Source: Paenibacillus lycopersici
GTDB lineage: Bacteria; Bacillota; Bacilli; Paenibacillales; Paenibacillaceae
Direction of reading: 5' to 3'
Length of the DNA stretch: 64,000 nt
Assembly (NCBI RefSeq): GCF_010119935.1
Contig: NZ_CP048209.1
Coordinates: forward strand, 2,855,001-2,919,000
Below are positions 55,971 to 64,000 of the stretch, piece after piece. Position 1 is the first letter of the stretch. Every line of letters begins with the position of its first letter. The notes beneath the pieces were generated by a model. That model searched no databases and was not told the DNA's origin. It saw only the letters and a list, made by a program, of their open reading frames with translations. A program made the position numbers and the translations under genes.

Positions 55971-57512
55971 ATGCCAATCTGGGCAACTATCCTGATCGCT
56001 CTCGTTGTTGGTGCAATTTTCTTTGGTGTCGGTTATTTTATTCGAAAATCGATCGCCGAGGCCAAAATTTCTAGCGCCGAGCAAGCCGCAAGCCAGATCG
56101 TAGACAATGCGAGGAAAGACGCGGAGGCGCTGAAGAAAGAAACGGTTCTCGAAGCGAAAGATGAAGTCCACAAGCTCCGTACCGAGGCTGAGAGAGATAT
56201 TCGCGAACGTCGCAATGAGGTACAGCGTCTTGAAAGACGACTGATTCAGAAAGAAGAGTCGTTGGATAAAAAAATAGAAGCACTGGAACGCAAAGAAGAA
56301 CAAGTAGCCAACAAAGAGAAGCGGATCGAGGAAACGCAAGAGCAAATCGATTCCATTTACAAACAGCAGCTTCATGAGTTGGAGCGGATTTCGAACTTGA
56401 CGATGGAGGACGCGAAGCAAGTCATCCTGACTAACGTCGAGCAAGAGGTTCGTCATGAAACGGCTCAAATGATCAAAGAGATCGAACAGCAGGCGAAAGA
56501 AGAAGCGGATAAGAAAGCTCGTGATATTATCTCGCTTGCCATTCAGCGCTGCGCGGCTGATCACGTAGCGGAGACGACGGTTTCCGTCGTAGCCCTGCCG
56601 AACGAAGAAATGAAGGGTCGCATCATTGGCCGCGAAGGCCGCAACATCCGTGCACTGGAGACGTTGACCGGTATCGATCTCATCATCGACGATACACCGG
56701 AAGCGGTCATCTTGTCCGGTTTCGATCCAATCCGCCGCGAAATCGCCCGTACTTCCCTCGAGAAGCTCGTTGCAGATGGACGCATCCATCCTGCGCGCAT
56801 CGAGGAAATGGTCGAGAAATCGCGTAAGGAAGTGGACGAGCGCATCCGTGAATACGGAGAGCAGGCGACGTATGAAGTTGGCGTTCACGGTCTGCACCCG
56901 GATCTGATCAAAATTTTGGGCCGTTTGAAGTACCGTACAAGCTACGGTCAGAACGTGCTCAAGCATTCCATGGAAGTCGCCTACTTGACCGGTCTGATGG
57001 CTGCCGAGCTCGGCGAGGACATCACGCTGGCAAGAAGAGCCGGCTTGCTGCACGACATCGGCAAAGCGCTTGACCACGAAGTGGAAGGGTCGCATGTCGA
57101 GATCGGCGTCGAATTGGCGAAGAAGTACAAAGAGCATCCGATCGTCATCAACAGTATCGCGTCGCATCACGGCGACTGCGAGGCGACTTCGGTCATCGCC
57201 ATGCTCGTCGGCGCGGCAGACGCCTTGTCGGCTGCACGTCCGGGCGCAAGAAGAGAAACGCTCGAAACGTACATCAAGCGTCTGGAGAAGCTGGAAGGCA
57301 TCTCGGAATCGTTCGACGGCGTCGAAAAATCGTACGCGATCCAAGCCGGACGCGAAGTTCGCGTCATGGTACAGCCGGACAAGATCGACGATACGGAAGC
57401 GTTCCGCCTTGCGCGCGACATTACGAAGAAGATCGAGAGCGAACTCGATTATCCGGGTCACATCAAAGTGACGGTCATCCGCGAAACGCGCGCCGTCGAA
57501 TATGCCAAATAA
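55971..57512 (+). CDS. rny: Ribonuclease Y
   Basis: A 513-residue RNase Y, the membrane endonuclease that starts mRNA decay. N-terminal membrane helix ([18 protein letters not shown]), a long coiled coil (30-200), KH domain ([19 protein letters not shown], about 215) and HD domain ([18 protein letters not shown], about 360). ATG follows GAGGAGGTG. It acts with RNase J and PNPase, both also in this window. In B. subtilis ymdB follows directly, as here. Confidence 0.97.
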   Translation: MPIWATILIALVVGAIFFGVGYFIRKSIAEAKISSAEQAASQIVDNARKDAEALKKETVLEAKDEVHKLRTEAERDIRERRNEVQRLERRLIQKEESLDKKIEALERKEEQVANKEKRIEETQEQIDSIYKQQLHELERISNLTMEDAKQVILTNVEQEVRHETAQMIKEIEQQAKEEADKKARDIISLAIQRCAADHVAETTVSVVALPNEEMKGRIIGREGRNIRALETLTGIDLIIDDTPEAVILSGFDPIRREIARTSLEKLVADGRIHPARIEEMVEKSRKEVDERIREYGEQATYEVGVHGLHPDLIKILGRLKYRTSYGQNVLKHSMEVAYLTGLMAAELGEDITLARRAGLLHDIGKALDHEVEGSHVEIGVELAKKYKEHPIVINSIASHHGDCEATSVIAMLVGAADALSAARPGARRETLETYIKRLEKLEGISESFDGVEKSYAIQAGREVRVMVQPDKIDDTEAFRLARDITKKIESELDYPGHIKVTVIRETRAVEYAK

Positions 57513-57533
57513 TCGCATAAGCATGACAATCCG

Positions 57534-57562
57534 GAAAAGTGGCTGCTTGTCAGCCACTTTTC
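57534..57562 (+). terminator. Terminator-like stem between rny and ymdB
   Basis: GAAAAGTGGCTG, loop CTTGT, CAGCCACTTTTC: perfect 12-bp stem; the T-run is short, so read-through to ymdB is likely. Confidence 0.7.
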
Positions 57563-57590
57563 TGGTCTAAACAGAGAGGTCAGGAAGCAC

Positions 57591-58385
57591 ATGAACGTAT
57601 TATTTATCGGCGATATCGTCGGCAACGTAGGCCGCGCGGCGGTCAAGAAGGTACTGCCTGCGCTGCAATCGAAATACAACCCGCATATCATTATCGCGAA
57701 TGGCGAGAATGCGGCGGCGGGTAGAGGCATTACCTCGGCCATCGTCAAGGAATTGCTCGATGCCGGCGTGCACGGCATTACGATGGGCAACCATACGTGG
57801 GACAACAAAGATATTTTCGAATGGCTCGACGACCAGCCGCGCATCGTGCGGCCGGCGAACTTCGCGCCGGAAGCGCCGGGTCAAGGCGCGGCCATCATTA
57901 AAGCGAACGGCAAGGAGCTGGCGATCATCAATCTGCAGGGCAGGACGTTCCTGCCGCCGATCGATTGTCCGTTCAGGAAGGCCGACGAGCTGATCGAGCA
58001 GCTGCGGCAGCGGACCCGGAATATTTTCGTCGATTTTCACGCCGAAGCGACTTCGGAGAAGATCGCCATGGGCTGGCATCTGGACGGGAAAGCGTCGGTC
58101 GTCGTCGGCACGCATACGCATGTGCAGACGAACGACGACCGGATTTTGCCGAACGGAACGGCTTATATTACGGACGTCGGCATGGTCGGCTCCATGGACG
58201 GCGTACTGGGCATGGAACGCGGCGCTGTATTGCATAAGTTTCTCACCCAATTGCCGTCGCGGTTCGTCGTTGACGAAGGGGACTGGCATTTGCACGGCGT
58301 ATCGGTCGAAATCGACGAGGCGACGGGCAAGGCGAAGCGAATCCAGAAAATCCGCTTGACGGAAACGGAATGGCTGCTCATGTAG
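57591..58385 (+). CDS. ymdB: Metallophosphoesterase YmdB
   Basis: A 264-residue YmdB with metal ligands in FIGDIVGNVGR, ANGENAAAG, MGNHTWDNKDIFEW, FHAEATSEK and VVGTHTHVQTND. In Bacillus it has 2',3'-cyclic phosphodiesterase activity and controls biofilm and motility choices. ATG follows AGAGAGGTCAGG. The terminator for this transcript overlaps its stop codon. Confidence 0.95.
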   Translation: MNVLFIGDIVGNVGRAAVKKVLPALQSKYNPHIIIANGENAAAGRGITSAIVKELLDAGVHGITMGNHTWDNKDIFEWLDDQPRIVRPANFAPEAPGQGAAIIKANGKELAIINLQGRTFLPPIDCPFRKADELIEQLRQRTRNIFVDFHAEATSEKIAMGWHLDGKASVVVGTHTHVQTNDDRILPNGTAYITDVGMVGSMDGVLGMERGAVLHKFLTQLPSRFVVDEGDWHLHGVSVEIDEATGKAKRIQKIRLTETEWLLM

Positions 58386-58399
58386 CAGCCATTTTTTTG
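58369..58399 (+). terminator. Terminator overlapping the end of ymdB
   Basis: AATGGCTGCT, loop CATGT, AGCAGCCATT then T residues; the left arm is still coding and the stop codon is in the loop/right arm. Confidence 0.88.
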
Positions 58400-58577
58400 C
58401 GTCATTTTTTTGCGTTATTCGTTATTGTTGCAGGCAAGCATGGCGTGAATATATAGTTTAAGCAACGCCGCCGTAGACGGCCGGGTAGCGAACGAAGCAG
58501 CGGGCATGGCCGCAAGTCTAGCTTGCGCTATGAAAATTCTCGCAATTCAGAAGATTTGGCTAACATAGCAGAAGAAA

Positions 58578-58606
58578 GAAGGAATTATTTCGCCTCTCTC
58601 GAATAA
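58578..58606 (+). promoter_or_regulatory. Sigma-H promoter for spoVS
   Basis: GAAGGAATT, 11-base spacer, CTCGAATAA, against the sigma-H pattern RnAGGAWWW-N11/12-RnnGAATWW. Only one base of the -10 motif (C for R) departs. It lies 50 bases before spoVS, whose Bacillus homolog is a sigma-H gene. The rest of the 270-bp gap holds nothing else clear. Confidence 0.72.
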
Positions 58607-58655
58607 CTATCTTAATAGCGGTATTCATCCATCATTCCCGAGGAGGTCACTTTCC

Positions 58656-58916
58656 ATGGATGTCTTAAAAGTTTCAGCAAAGTCCAATCCAAATTCTGTT
58701 GCAGGAGCGCTTGCCGGCGTGTTGCGTGAACGCGGAGCGGCGGAATTGCAAGCAATCGGGGCTGGTGCGTTGAATCAAGCGGTAAAGGCGGTTGCGATTG
58801 CACGCGGGTTCGTTGCGCCAAGCGGGGTGGATCTCGTATGCATTCCGGCGTTCACGGACATCGTGATCGACGGAGAAGACCGGACGGCCATCAAGCTGAT
58901 TGTTGAGCCTAGGTGA
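58656..58916 (+). CDS. spoVS: Stage V sporulation protein S
   Basis: An 86-residue SpoVS of the Alba-like fold: DVLKVSAKSNPNSVAGALAG, GAGALNQAVKAVAIARGFVAPSG, VDLVCIPAFTDI. Extremely conserved among spore-formers; needed for stage V progress and coat/septum timing in Bacillus. ATG 8 bases after GAGGAGGTC. Confidence 0.98.
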   Translation: MDVLKVSAKSNPNSVAGALAGVLRERGAAELQAIGAGALNQAVKAVAIARGFVAPSGVDLVCIPAFTDIVIDGEDRTAIKLIVEPR

Positions 58917-58989
58917 AGCGGCTGTCGCGTCCGGTAACGGCGCGGCGCGTTTCATTCCGAAGAAATACAATGACAAGTGAACGGACTAG

Positions 58990-59018
58990 ACCTGTTTACG
59001 ACGTAGGCAGGTTTTTTT
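58990..59018 (+). terminator. Terminator after spoVS
   Basis: ACCTG/CAGGT outer arms with an inner TACG/CGTA pair, followed by seven T residues. Confidence 0.75.
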
Positions 59019-59056
59019 GCATTGCGCAGCCATTCGAACTTGGGAGGCGGATTCGA

Positions 59057-60010
59057 TTGAAACCTTTTCGCAAAGCCGATTTTCATTGCGATGTCTTGTG
59101 GAAGCTGCTCGAGGATCCTACGTTGTCCTTCATTCGGGACGATCAGAACAAGCTCGATGTCACGCTGCCGCGTTTGAAGCATGCCGGCGCGACCTTTCAG
59201 ACCTTCGCCATCTACGTGCCGGAACGAATGGAGAAGACGATGGCGCCGATTCTGCAGATCATCGACCTTTTCTACCGGAAGGTGCTGGTCTCGCCCGAGA
59301 TGACCTTTATACGCACGGGAAGCGATATAGAGGCGCTAGAGCGCAAGCCGGGGGCGATTGGCGCCATGCTGTCGCTGGAGGGCGCTGACGGCCTGCAAGG
59401 GGACCCTGCGATGCTGCGCATTCTGTTCAGGCTCGGCGTGCGGGCTGCGGGCCTGACGTGGAATCATGCGAATTGGGCAGCGGACGGCGCATTGGAAGCT
59501 CGCGGAGGCGGATTGACAAAAAAAGGCCGCGCCATCGTAGAAGAATGTAATAGATTGGGTATACTGTTAGATGTATCTCATTTATGCGACAGGGCTTTCT
59601 GGGACATGCTGAACGTTTCGTCCAGGCCGATCATTGCCTCGCACTCCAATTGCCGCAGTCATTGTCCGCACCCGCGCAATTTGAGCGACGATCAGATCAA
59701 AGCGCTGCTCGCCCAAGGCGGATTGATCGGCGTCACCTACGTGCCGCAATTCGTCTCGGCCGGCGTCTCGGCCGGCATTGCTGACGTGCTGCGTCACATA
59801 GAACGGATTTGCGAGTTTGGCGGCGAGCGGCAGCTGATGTTCGGCTCGGATTTCGACGGCATCGAGCGCTACGTCGACGGCTTGACCCATCCGGGCGAGC
59901 TGCACAGACTGCAGGATGCGCTGCTTGCGCGATACCCGGAGACGCTTGTGAAAGCGTTTTTCGAACGCAACGCGATGGCGTTCCTGGCCATGCATCTGCC
60001 GCGAGGATGA
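59057..60010 (+). CDS. Membrane dipeptidase (peptidase M19 family)
   Basis: A 317-residue amidohydrolase-fold M19 dipeptidase. Zinc-ligand segments: KADFHCDVLWKLL at the start, LSLEGADGLQGD, LDVSHLCDRAFWD, ASHSNCRSHCPHPRNL and FGSDFDGIE. It cleaves dipeptides, possibly those containing D-amino acids from wall turnover. TTG 59057 follows GGGAGG by 9 bases; the frame is open to 58913 but that part overlaps spoVS and its terminator. No operon partner; functional specificity unknown. Confidence 0.9.
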   Translation: MKPFRKADFHCDVLWKLLEDPTLSFIRDDQNKLDVTLPRLKHAGATFQTFAIYVPERMEKTMAPILQIIDLFYRKVLVSPEMTFIRTGSDIEALERKPGAIGAMLSLEGADGLQGDPAMLRILFRLGVRAAGLTWNHANWAADGALEARGGGLTKKGRAIVEECNRLGILLDVSHLCDRAFWDMLNVSSRPIIASHSNCRSHCPHPRNLSDDQIKALLAQGGLIGVTYVPQFVSAGVSAGIADVLRHIERICEFGGERQLMFGSDFDGIERYVDGLTHPGELHRLQDALLARYPETLVKAFFERNAMAFLAMHLPRG

Positions 60011-60019
60011 ATGCTTTCC

Positions 60020-60112
60020 TTCCAATCTCACAACGATATGGGTATAATCGAAAAGAACTATCCGATAAAAACGCGGGAATACCTTGCTTTTTAGTAATTA
60101 GAGACATAAAAT
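60020..60112 (+). promoter_or_regulatory. Two candidate promoters before korA
   Basis: P1: TTCCAA (60020), 17 bases, TATAAT (60043). P2: TTGCTT (60084), 17 bases, TAAAAT (60107). The stretch is notably AT-rich compared with its surroundings. P2 has the better -35. Confidence 0.5.
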
Positions 60113-60188
60113 TTATTTGATTATGTGATAGAATTGTTAAATGTTGTTGAAAATATTGCAGGTTTATTCAAAAGAGGAGATGGGCATT

Positions 60189-61922
60189 TTGATCAGTCAA
60201 TTGTCTTGGAAAATCGGGGGACAGCAGGGGGAAGGCGTTGAAAGTACCGACCGTATTTTCTCGACAGCTCTTAACCGTCTTGGCTACTACTTGTACGGGT
60301 ACCGCCATTTTTCGTCGCGGATCAAGGGCGGTCATACGAACAACAAGATCAGAATCAGCACGACGCCGAAGCTTGCGATTTCGGACGATTTAGATATTTT
60401 GGTCGCGTTCGACCAAGAGAGCATCGATTTGAACGCGCATGAATTGCGCGCGGGCGGTGTAGTCGTCGCTGACGCCAAGTTCAACCCGGTTCTTCCGGAA
60501 GGCATCAATGCCCGTCTGTTCCCAGTGCCGATCACTTCGATCGCGGAAGAACTGGGCACGTCGCTCATGAAAAACATGGTTGCGTCCGGCGCCTCGTGGG
60601 CGCTTCTTGGCCTGCCGCTGGACGTATTTAATAAAGCGGTCGAAGAAGAGTTCGGACGCAAAGGCCCGGCGATCGTCGAGAAGAACATCGAAGCCGTCAA
60701 GCGCGGCGCCGATTACGTGCTCGAGCTCGCAGGCGGTCCGCTGGAGGAATTCCGGCTTGAGCCGGCCGACGGCAAGCAGAAGCTGTTCATGATCGGCAAC
60801 GAAGCGATCGGGCTCGGCGCCGTAGCAGGCGGCTGCCGCCTGATGTCCGCGTATCCGATTACGCCGGCGTCCGAGATCATGGAATACCTGATCAAGAAGC
60901 TGCCGAAATTCGGCGGCACCGTCGTACAGACGGAAGACGAAATCGCGGCGGTAACGATGGCGATCGGCGCCAACTATGCCGGCGTGCGCACGATGACTGC
61001 GTCCGCGGGTCCCGGCCTCTCGCTGATGATGGAAGCCATCGGCCTGGCAGGCATGACGGAAACGCCGCTCGTGATCGTCGATACGCAGCGCGGCGGTCCT
61101 TCGACGGGTTTGCCGACGAAGCAGGAGCAATCCGACTTGAACGCGATGGTATACGGCACGCACGGCGAAATTCCGAAGATCGTCATCGCGCCCGCGTCGC
61201 TGGAAGACTGCTTCTACGATACGATCGAATCTTTCAATCTCTCGGAACAGTACCAGGTTCCGGTCATTCTGATGACAGACCTTCAGCTCTCGCTCGGCAA
61301 GCAGTCCTGCGAGCAGCTGGATCTCAATAAAGTGCCGATCAACCGCGGCAAGCTCGTTCGCGAGCTGCCCGAATTGCAGCCGAACGAATTGTTCAAGCGT
61401 TACGAGCTGACGGACGACGGCGTATCGCCGCGCGTCATTCCCGGCGATAAATTCGGTCTGCACCATGTGACGGGCGTCGAGCATGACGAGACGGGCCGCC
61501 CGTCGGAGAGCGCGGTTAACCGCAAGAAGATGATGGATAAGCGTCTTAACAAACTGGACGGCATGTACATCCGCGATGCCGTTCGCGCCGACGCTCCGCA
61601 TGCCGAAGCCGATCTGCTGATCATCGGAATGGGCTCGACGGGCGGTACGATCGACGAGGCTCGCGTTCGCCTGGAGAGCGACGGCTTGAAGACGAACCAT
61701 ATTACGATCCGTCAAATCCATCCGTTCCCGACGGCGCTGGTCGAGCCTTATCTGAACGGCGCGGCGAAAGTCGTCGTGCTGGAAAACAACGCAACCGGCC
61801 AGCTGGCCGATCAAGTGAAGCTGCATGCCGGTCATGCCGACAAAATCAAGAGCGTTCTGAAGTACGACGGCAATCCGTTCCTGCCTTCCGAAGTCCACAA
61901 AGCATGCAAGGAGTTGGTCTAA
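60189..61922 (+). CDS. korA: 2-oxoacid:ferredoxin oxidoreductase subunit alpha (gamma-alpha fusion)
   Basis: A 577-residue subunit: gamma domain first (LSWKIGGQQGEGVESTDRIF, about 1-190), then the alpha domain with MSAYPITPASEIMEYL, ASAGPGLSLMMEAIG and PLVIVDTQRGGPSTGLPTK. With KorB it decarboxylates a 2-oxoacid, probably 2-oxoglutarate, to the acyl-CoA while reducing ferredoxin. TTG 60189 (MISQLSW) lies 10 bases after AGAGGAG; an ATG at 60180 is too close to it. Followed by korB after one base. Confidence 0.93.
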   Translation: MISQLSWKIGGQQGEGVESTDRIFSTALNRLGYYLYGYRHFSSRIKGGHTNNKIRISTTPKLAISDDLDILVAFDQESIDLNAHELRAGGVVVADAKFNPVLPEGINARLFPVPITSIAEELGTSLMKNMVASGASWALLGLPLDVFNKAVEEEFGRKGPAIVEKNIEAVKRGADYVLELAGGPLEEFRLEPADGKQKLFMIGNEAIGLGAVAGGCRLMSAYPITPASEIMEYLIKKLPKFGGTVVQTEDEIAAVTMAIGANYAGVRTMTASAGPGLSLMMEAIGLAGMTETPLVIVDTQRGGPSTGLPTKQEQSDLNAMVYGTHGEIPKIVIAPASLEDCFYDTIESFNLSEQYQVPVILMTDLQLSLGKQSCEQLDLNKVPINRGKLVRELPELQPNELFKRYELTDDGVSPRVIPGDKFGLHHVTGVEHDETGRPSESAVNRKKMMDKRLNKLDGMYIRDAVRADAPHAEADLLIIGMGSTGGTIDEARVRLESDGLKTNHITIRQIHPFPTALVEPYLNGAAKVVVLENNATGQLADQVKLHAGHADKIKSVLKYDGNPFLPSEVHKACKELV

Positions 61923-61923
61923 G

Positions 61924-62790
61924 ATGGCGACATTTAAAGAGTTCCGCAATAATGTAAAACCGAACTGGTGCCCGGGCTGCGGAGACTTCTCCGTGCAGGC
62001 GGCCATTCAGCGCGCGGCAGCCAACGTTGGCTTGGAGCCTGAGAAACTGGCCGTCATTTCGGGTATCGGCTGTTCCGGCCGGATTTCCGGCTATATCAAC
62101 GCGTACGGCCTTCACGGCATTCACGGCCGCGCGCTGCCGATCGCGCAAGGCGTGAAGCTGGCGAACCGCGAGCTGACCGTAATCGCCTCCGGCGGCGACG
62201 GCGACGGATTCGCCATCGGCATGGGCCACACGGTTCACGCGATTCGCCGTAACATCGACCTGACATACATCGTCATGGATAACCAAATCTACGGCTTGAC
62301 CAAAGGCCAAACGTCGCCGCGCAGCGCGGAAGGCTTCAAGACGAAATCGACGCCGGAAGGCTCCATCGAGTCGACGCTGTCACCGCTCGAAATCGCCATG
62401 TCGGCCGGCGCGACGTTCATCGCGCAGTCGTTCTCCAGCGACCTGAAGCAGCTGACGGCATTGATCGAAGCGGGTCTGAACCACAAGGGCTTCTCCTTGA
62501 TCAACGTATTCAGCCCTTGCGTCACGTTCAACAAGGTGAACACGTACGACTGGTTCAAAGAAAACATCGTCAACCTGGACCAATTCCCGGATTACGATCC
62601 GTCCAACCGCGTGGCGGCCATGACGAAAATCATGGAAACGAACGGCATGCTGACCGGCCTGATCTATCAGAACAACGAGCGCTCCTCGTATGAAGCGATG
62701 ATCAGCGGCTTCAAGCCGGAAGGTCTGGCGAACCAGGATCTGACGCTGTCCGAAGACCAATTCGGCAAGCTCGTAGCCGAGTTTAAATAA
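61924..62790 (+). CDS. korB: 2-oxoacid:ferredoxin oxidoreductase subunit beta
   Basis: A 288-residue TPP-binding subunit with cysteines for a 4Fe-4S cluster (NWCPGCGDF, GIGCSGRI) and the TPP motif GGDGDGFAIGMGH..DNQIYGLTKGQTSPRS. No separate ferredoxin-like delta subunit is encoded beside it. Substrate specificity (2-oxoglutarate against pyruvate) is inferred from similarity to the Bacillus KorAB type. Strong ribosome site within the end of korA. Confidence 0.93.
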   Translation: MATFKEFRNNVKPNWCPGCGDFSVQAAIQRAAANVGLEPEKLAVISGIGCSGRISGYINAYGLHGIHGRALPIAQGVKLANRELTVIASGGDGDGFAIGMGHTVHAIRRNIDLTYIVMDNQIYGLTKGQTSPRSAEGFKTKSTPEGSIESTLSPLEIAMSAGATFIAQSFSSDLKQLTALIEAGLNHKGFSLINVFSPCVTFNKVNTYDWFKENIVNLDQFPDYDPSNRVAAMTKIMETNGMLTGLIYQNNERSSYEAMISGFKPEGLANQDLTLSEDQFGKLVAEFK

Positions 62791-62809
62791 GACCGGCGCA
62801 ATTCATAAG

Positions 62810-62851
62810 AATAAAGGCATACCGTTCGCGTTCGAACGGTATGCCTTTATT
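62810..62851 (+). terminator. Terminator after korB, perfect 19-bp inverted repeat
   Basis: Arms 62810-62828 and 62833-62851 are exact reverse complements (AATAAAGGCATACCGTTCG and its complement) with loop CGTT. T/A-rich ends allow termination in both directions. Confidence 0.9.
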
Positions 62852-62884
62852 AACGACACGGAAGAAAGCAGGTTGAATCCGCAT

Positions 62885-63457
62885 ATGACAAAGAAGGTTC
62901 CCGTCGGCGTATCCGCCCGGCATATCCATTTGACGCAGGAACATGTAGAGACGCTGTTCGGACAAGGCGCCGAGCTGTCGGAATTCAAGCCGCTCTCCCA
63001 GCCGGGACAGTACGCGGCGAACGAGACGGTCGAGGTCGTCGGCCCGAAAGGCGGCTTCGCCAAGGTCCGCATCCTCGGACCGGTGCGCAAGCGCACGCAG
63101 CTGGAAGTCTCGCGCACGGACGCGTTCGCGCTCGGCATCAATCCGCCGCTCCGCGAATCCGGCGACATCGCCGGTTCGGCGGGCATCACGATTAAGGGGC
63201 CGGCCGGCGAAGTGACGATCGAAGAAGGCGTCATCGTCGCCGCGCGGCATATCCATTTCCATACGAGCGACGCGGAGCGCTGGGGCATCGCGGACAAGCA
63301 GCGGCTGTCGGTGCGCCTGCACGGCGAGCGCGGCGTCGTCCTGGAGAATGTCATCGCGCGGGTATCGCCGGAGTTTGCGCTCGATATGCATATCGATACC
63401 GACGAGGCGAATGCCGCCGGCGCCAAGACCGGCGACGAGGCAGAAATCATCGGTTAA
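62885..63457 (+). CDS. pduL: Phosphate acyltransferase PduL
   Basis: A 190-residue PduL-type phosphotransacylase, unrelated to Pta, with two similar beta domains and zinc His clusters GVSARHIHLT near the start and AARHIHFH around 120. It interconverts acyl-CoA and acyl phosphate. No microcompartment shell genes are nearby and no N-terminal encapsulation peptide is visible, so it is probably cytosolic. ATG 62885 is chosen; an in-frame TTG at 62873 is an alternative. Confidence 0.93.
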   Translation: MTKKVPVGVSARHIHLTQEHVETLFGQGAELSEFKPLSQPGQYAANETVEVVGPKGGFAKVRILGPVRKRTQLEVSRTDAFALGINPPLRESGDIAGSAGITIKGPAGEVTIEEGVIVAARHIHFHTSDAERWGIADKQRLSVRLHGERGVVLENVIARVSPEFALDMHIDTDEANAAGAKTGDEAEIIG

Positions 63458-63460
63458 TCG

Positions 63461-63497
63461 AACGTTTGCCGCCATCGCTGGGGCAAACGTTTTTTTT
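63461..63497 (+). terminator. Terminator after pduL
   Basis: AACGTTTGCC / GGCAAACGTT, 10-bp perfect stem, 11-base loop, eight T residues. Confidence 0.9.
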
Positions 63498-63566
63498 ATG
63501 AGGATCGCTCTCATGAGGATCGCGCTCGATTCGGATTCGCCGGCTGGAAAGAGAGGTGCATTTTTC

Positions 63567-63595
63567 TTTCTAATCGCGGCGGATTTTGATATAAT
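63567..63595 (+). promoter_or_regulatory. Extended -10 promoter for miaB
   Basis: TTTCTA, 17-base spacer, TATAAT with an upstream TG (TGATATAAT), 38 bases before the miaB ATG. An ATGAGGATCGC direct repeat lies further upstream (63498-63525). Confidence 0.6.
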
Positions 63596-63632
63596 GCTGG
63601 AATGGACACGTATAGAGAGAGGACGTGAAAGC

Positions 63633-64000
63633 ATGAGCGGCACCGAGAAAGACTTCTCTAAGTATTTTGATTTTTCGAGTGCGAAGGTATTGAAGGAAGC
63701 GGACGGTAAAACGACCTACCGTATCAACGGCAGGAACATTACGATAAATGCGGCGCCAAGCTACAAGGATGAGAAACGGCGCGGCAAGGAAGAGATCAAA
63801 GTTCATTATGAATCTGCGATTCCGCCGGAGCTGCGCCGGCTCGGAGCCGGGAAGACATACAACATTACGACATACGGCTGCCAGATGAACGAGCACGACA
63901 CCGAAGTGATGAAGGGCCTCTTCGAGGAGATGGGCTATGCGCCCGTCGAGGATCGGAGCAAGGCGGACGTGATTCTGCTGAATACATGCGCGGTGCGCGA
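63633..64000 (+). CDS. miaB: tRNA-2-methylthio-N6-dimethylallyladenosine synthase MiaB, 5' part
   Basis: The first 122 codons only; the gene runs off the right edge. After an N-terminal extension usual in Bacillus-type MiaB comes the UPF0004 start: TYGCQMNEHDTEVMKGLFEE and ILLNTCAVR with two cluster-binding cysteines. MiaB adds methylthio to i6A37 of tRNAs. ATG follows GAGAGAGGACG. It shares family and mechanism with RimO at 50.3 kb. Confidence 0.95.
   Translation, partial: MSGTEKDFSKYFDFSSAKVLKEADGKTTYRINGRNITINAAPSYKDEKRRGKEEIKVHYESAIPPELRRLGAGKTYNITTYGCQMNEHDTEVMKGLFEEMGYAPVEDRSKADVILLNTCAVR

Noticed and set aside
62873-63457. Microcompartment context for PduL
   Set aside because: No shell proteins or encapsulation peptide nearby; taken as a stand-alone cytosolic enzyme.

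Overview
This window is a long, almost entirely plus-strand block of housekeeping and sporulation genes from a GC-rich, motile, endospore-forming Firmicute. The gene order (sigD end, rpsB-tsf-pyrH-frr-uppS-cdsA-dxr-rseP-proS-polC, rimP-nusA-rnpM-rplGA-infB-rbfA-nrnA-truB-ribF-rpsO-pnp, ylxY-mlpA-dut, dpaAB-asd-dapG-dapA-rnjB-tepA-ylzJ-spoIIIE, ymfF-H-I-J-K-rodZ, yajQ-rimO-pgsA-cinA-recA-recX-rny-ymdB-spoVS, korAB, miaB) is that of Bacillus and relatives. GC richness, protein sequences and the FapA gene beside sigD suggest Paenibacillaceae (Paenibacillus or Cohnella type). No prophage, transposase, CRISPR array, rRNA or convincing tRNA is visible.

Layout. 1-3.4 kb: end of the motility sigma factor, FapA and three small membrane or secretion-linked proteins. 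3.4-6.5 kb: ribosomal protein S2, EF-Ts, UMP kinase and ribosome recycling factor. 6.5-16.4 kb: isoprenoid and phospholipid genes (uppS, cdsA, dxr), site-2 protease, an archaeal/eukaryote-type prolyl-tRNA synthetase, and PolC. 16.4-17.6 kb: a 1.2 kb gene-free spacer with stem-loops and a repeated motif, ending in the rimP promoter and a long leader. 17.6-29.1 kb: the translation and RNA operon from rimP to pnp, with a Gly/Gln-rich repeat domain in IF2 and three 64-bp tandem repeats between truB and ribF. 29.2-36.8 kb: deacetylase-like YlxY, a zinc protease, dUTPase, dipicolinate synthase, a decayed asd gene, aspartokinase and DapA. 37-43.8 kb: RNase J, a ClpP-like protease, SpoIIIE and a SleB-like cortex hydrolase. 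44-49.6 kb: EF-P modification genes, small conserved proteins and RodZ. 49.7-58.4 kb: YajQ, RimO, PgsA, CinA, RecA, RecX, RNase Y and YmdB. 58.6-64 kb: SpoVS, a dipeptidase, a 2-oxoacid:ferredoxin oxidoreductase, PduL and the start of MiaB.

The genes work together in a few groups: translation and RNA turnover; envelope precursors; diaminopimelate/dipicolinate synthesis for wall and spore; and spore programme genes (dpaAB, spoIIIE, sleB-like, spoVS). Candidate sporulation promoters (sigma-K, sigma-G, sigma-H) can be read upstream of dpaA, the sleB-like gene and spoVS.

I did not find a wholly new multi-gene system. The most notable observations are the broken asd gene inside an otherwise intact conserved operon, the exact tandem repeats between truB and ribF, the structured repeat-bearing polC-rimP spacer, the structured leader of rnjB, and a promoter followed at once by a terminator between cinA and recA. 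Coordinates and motifs were read by eye; no database search was run.
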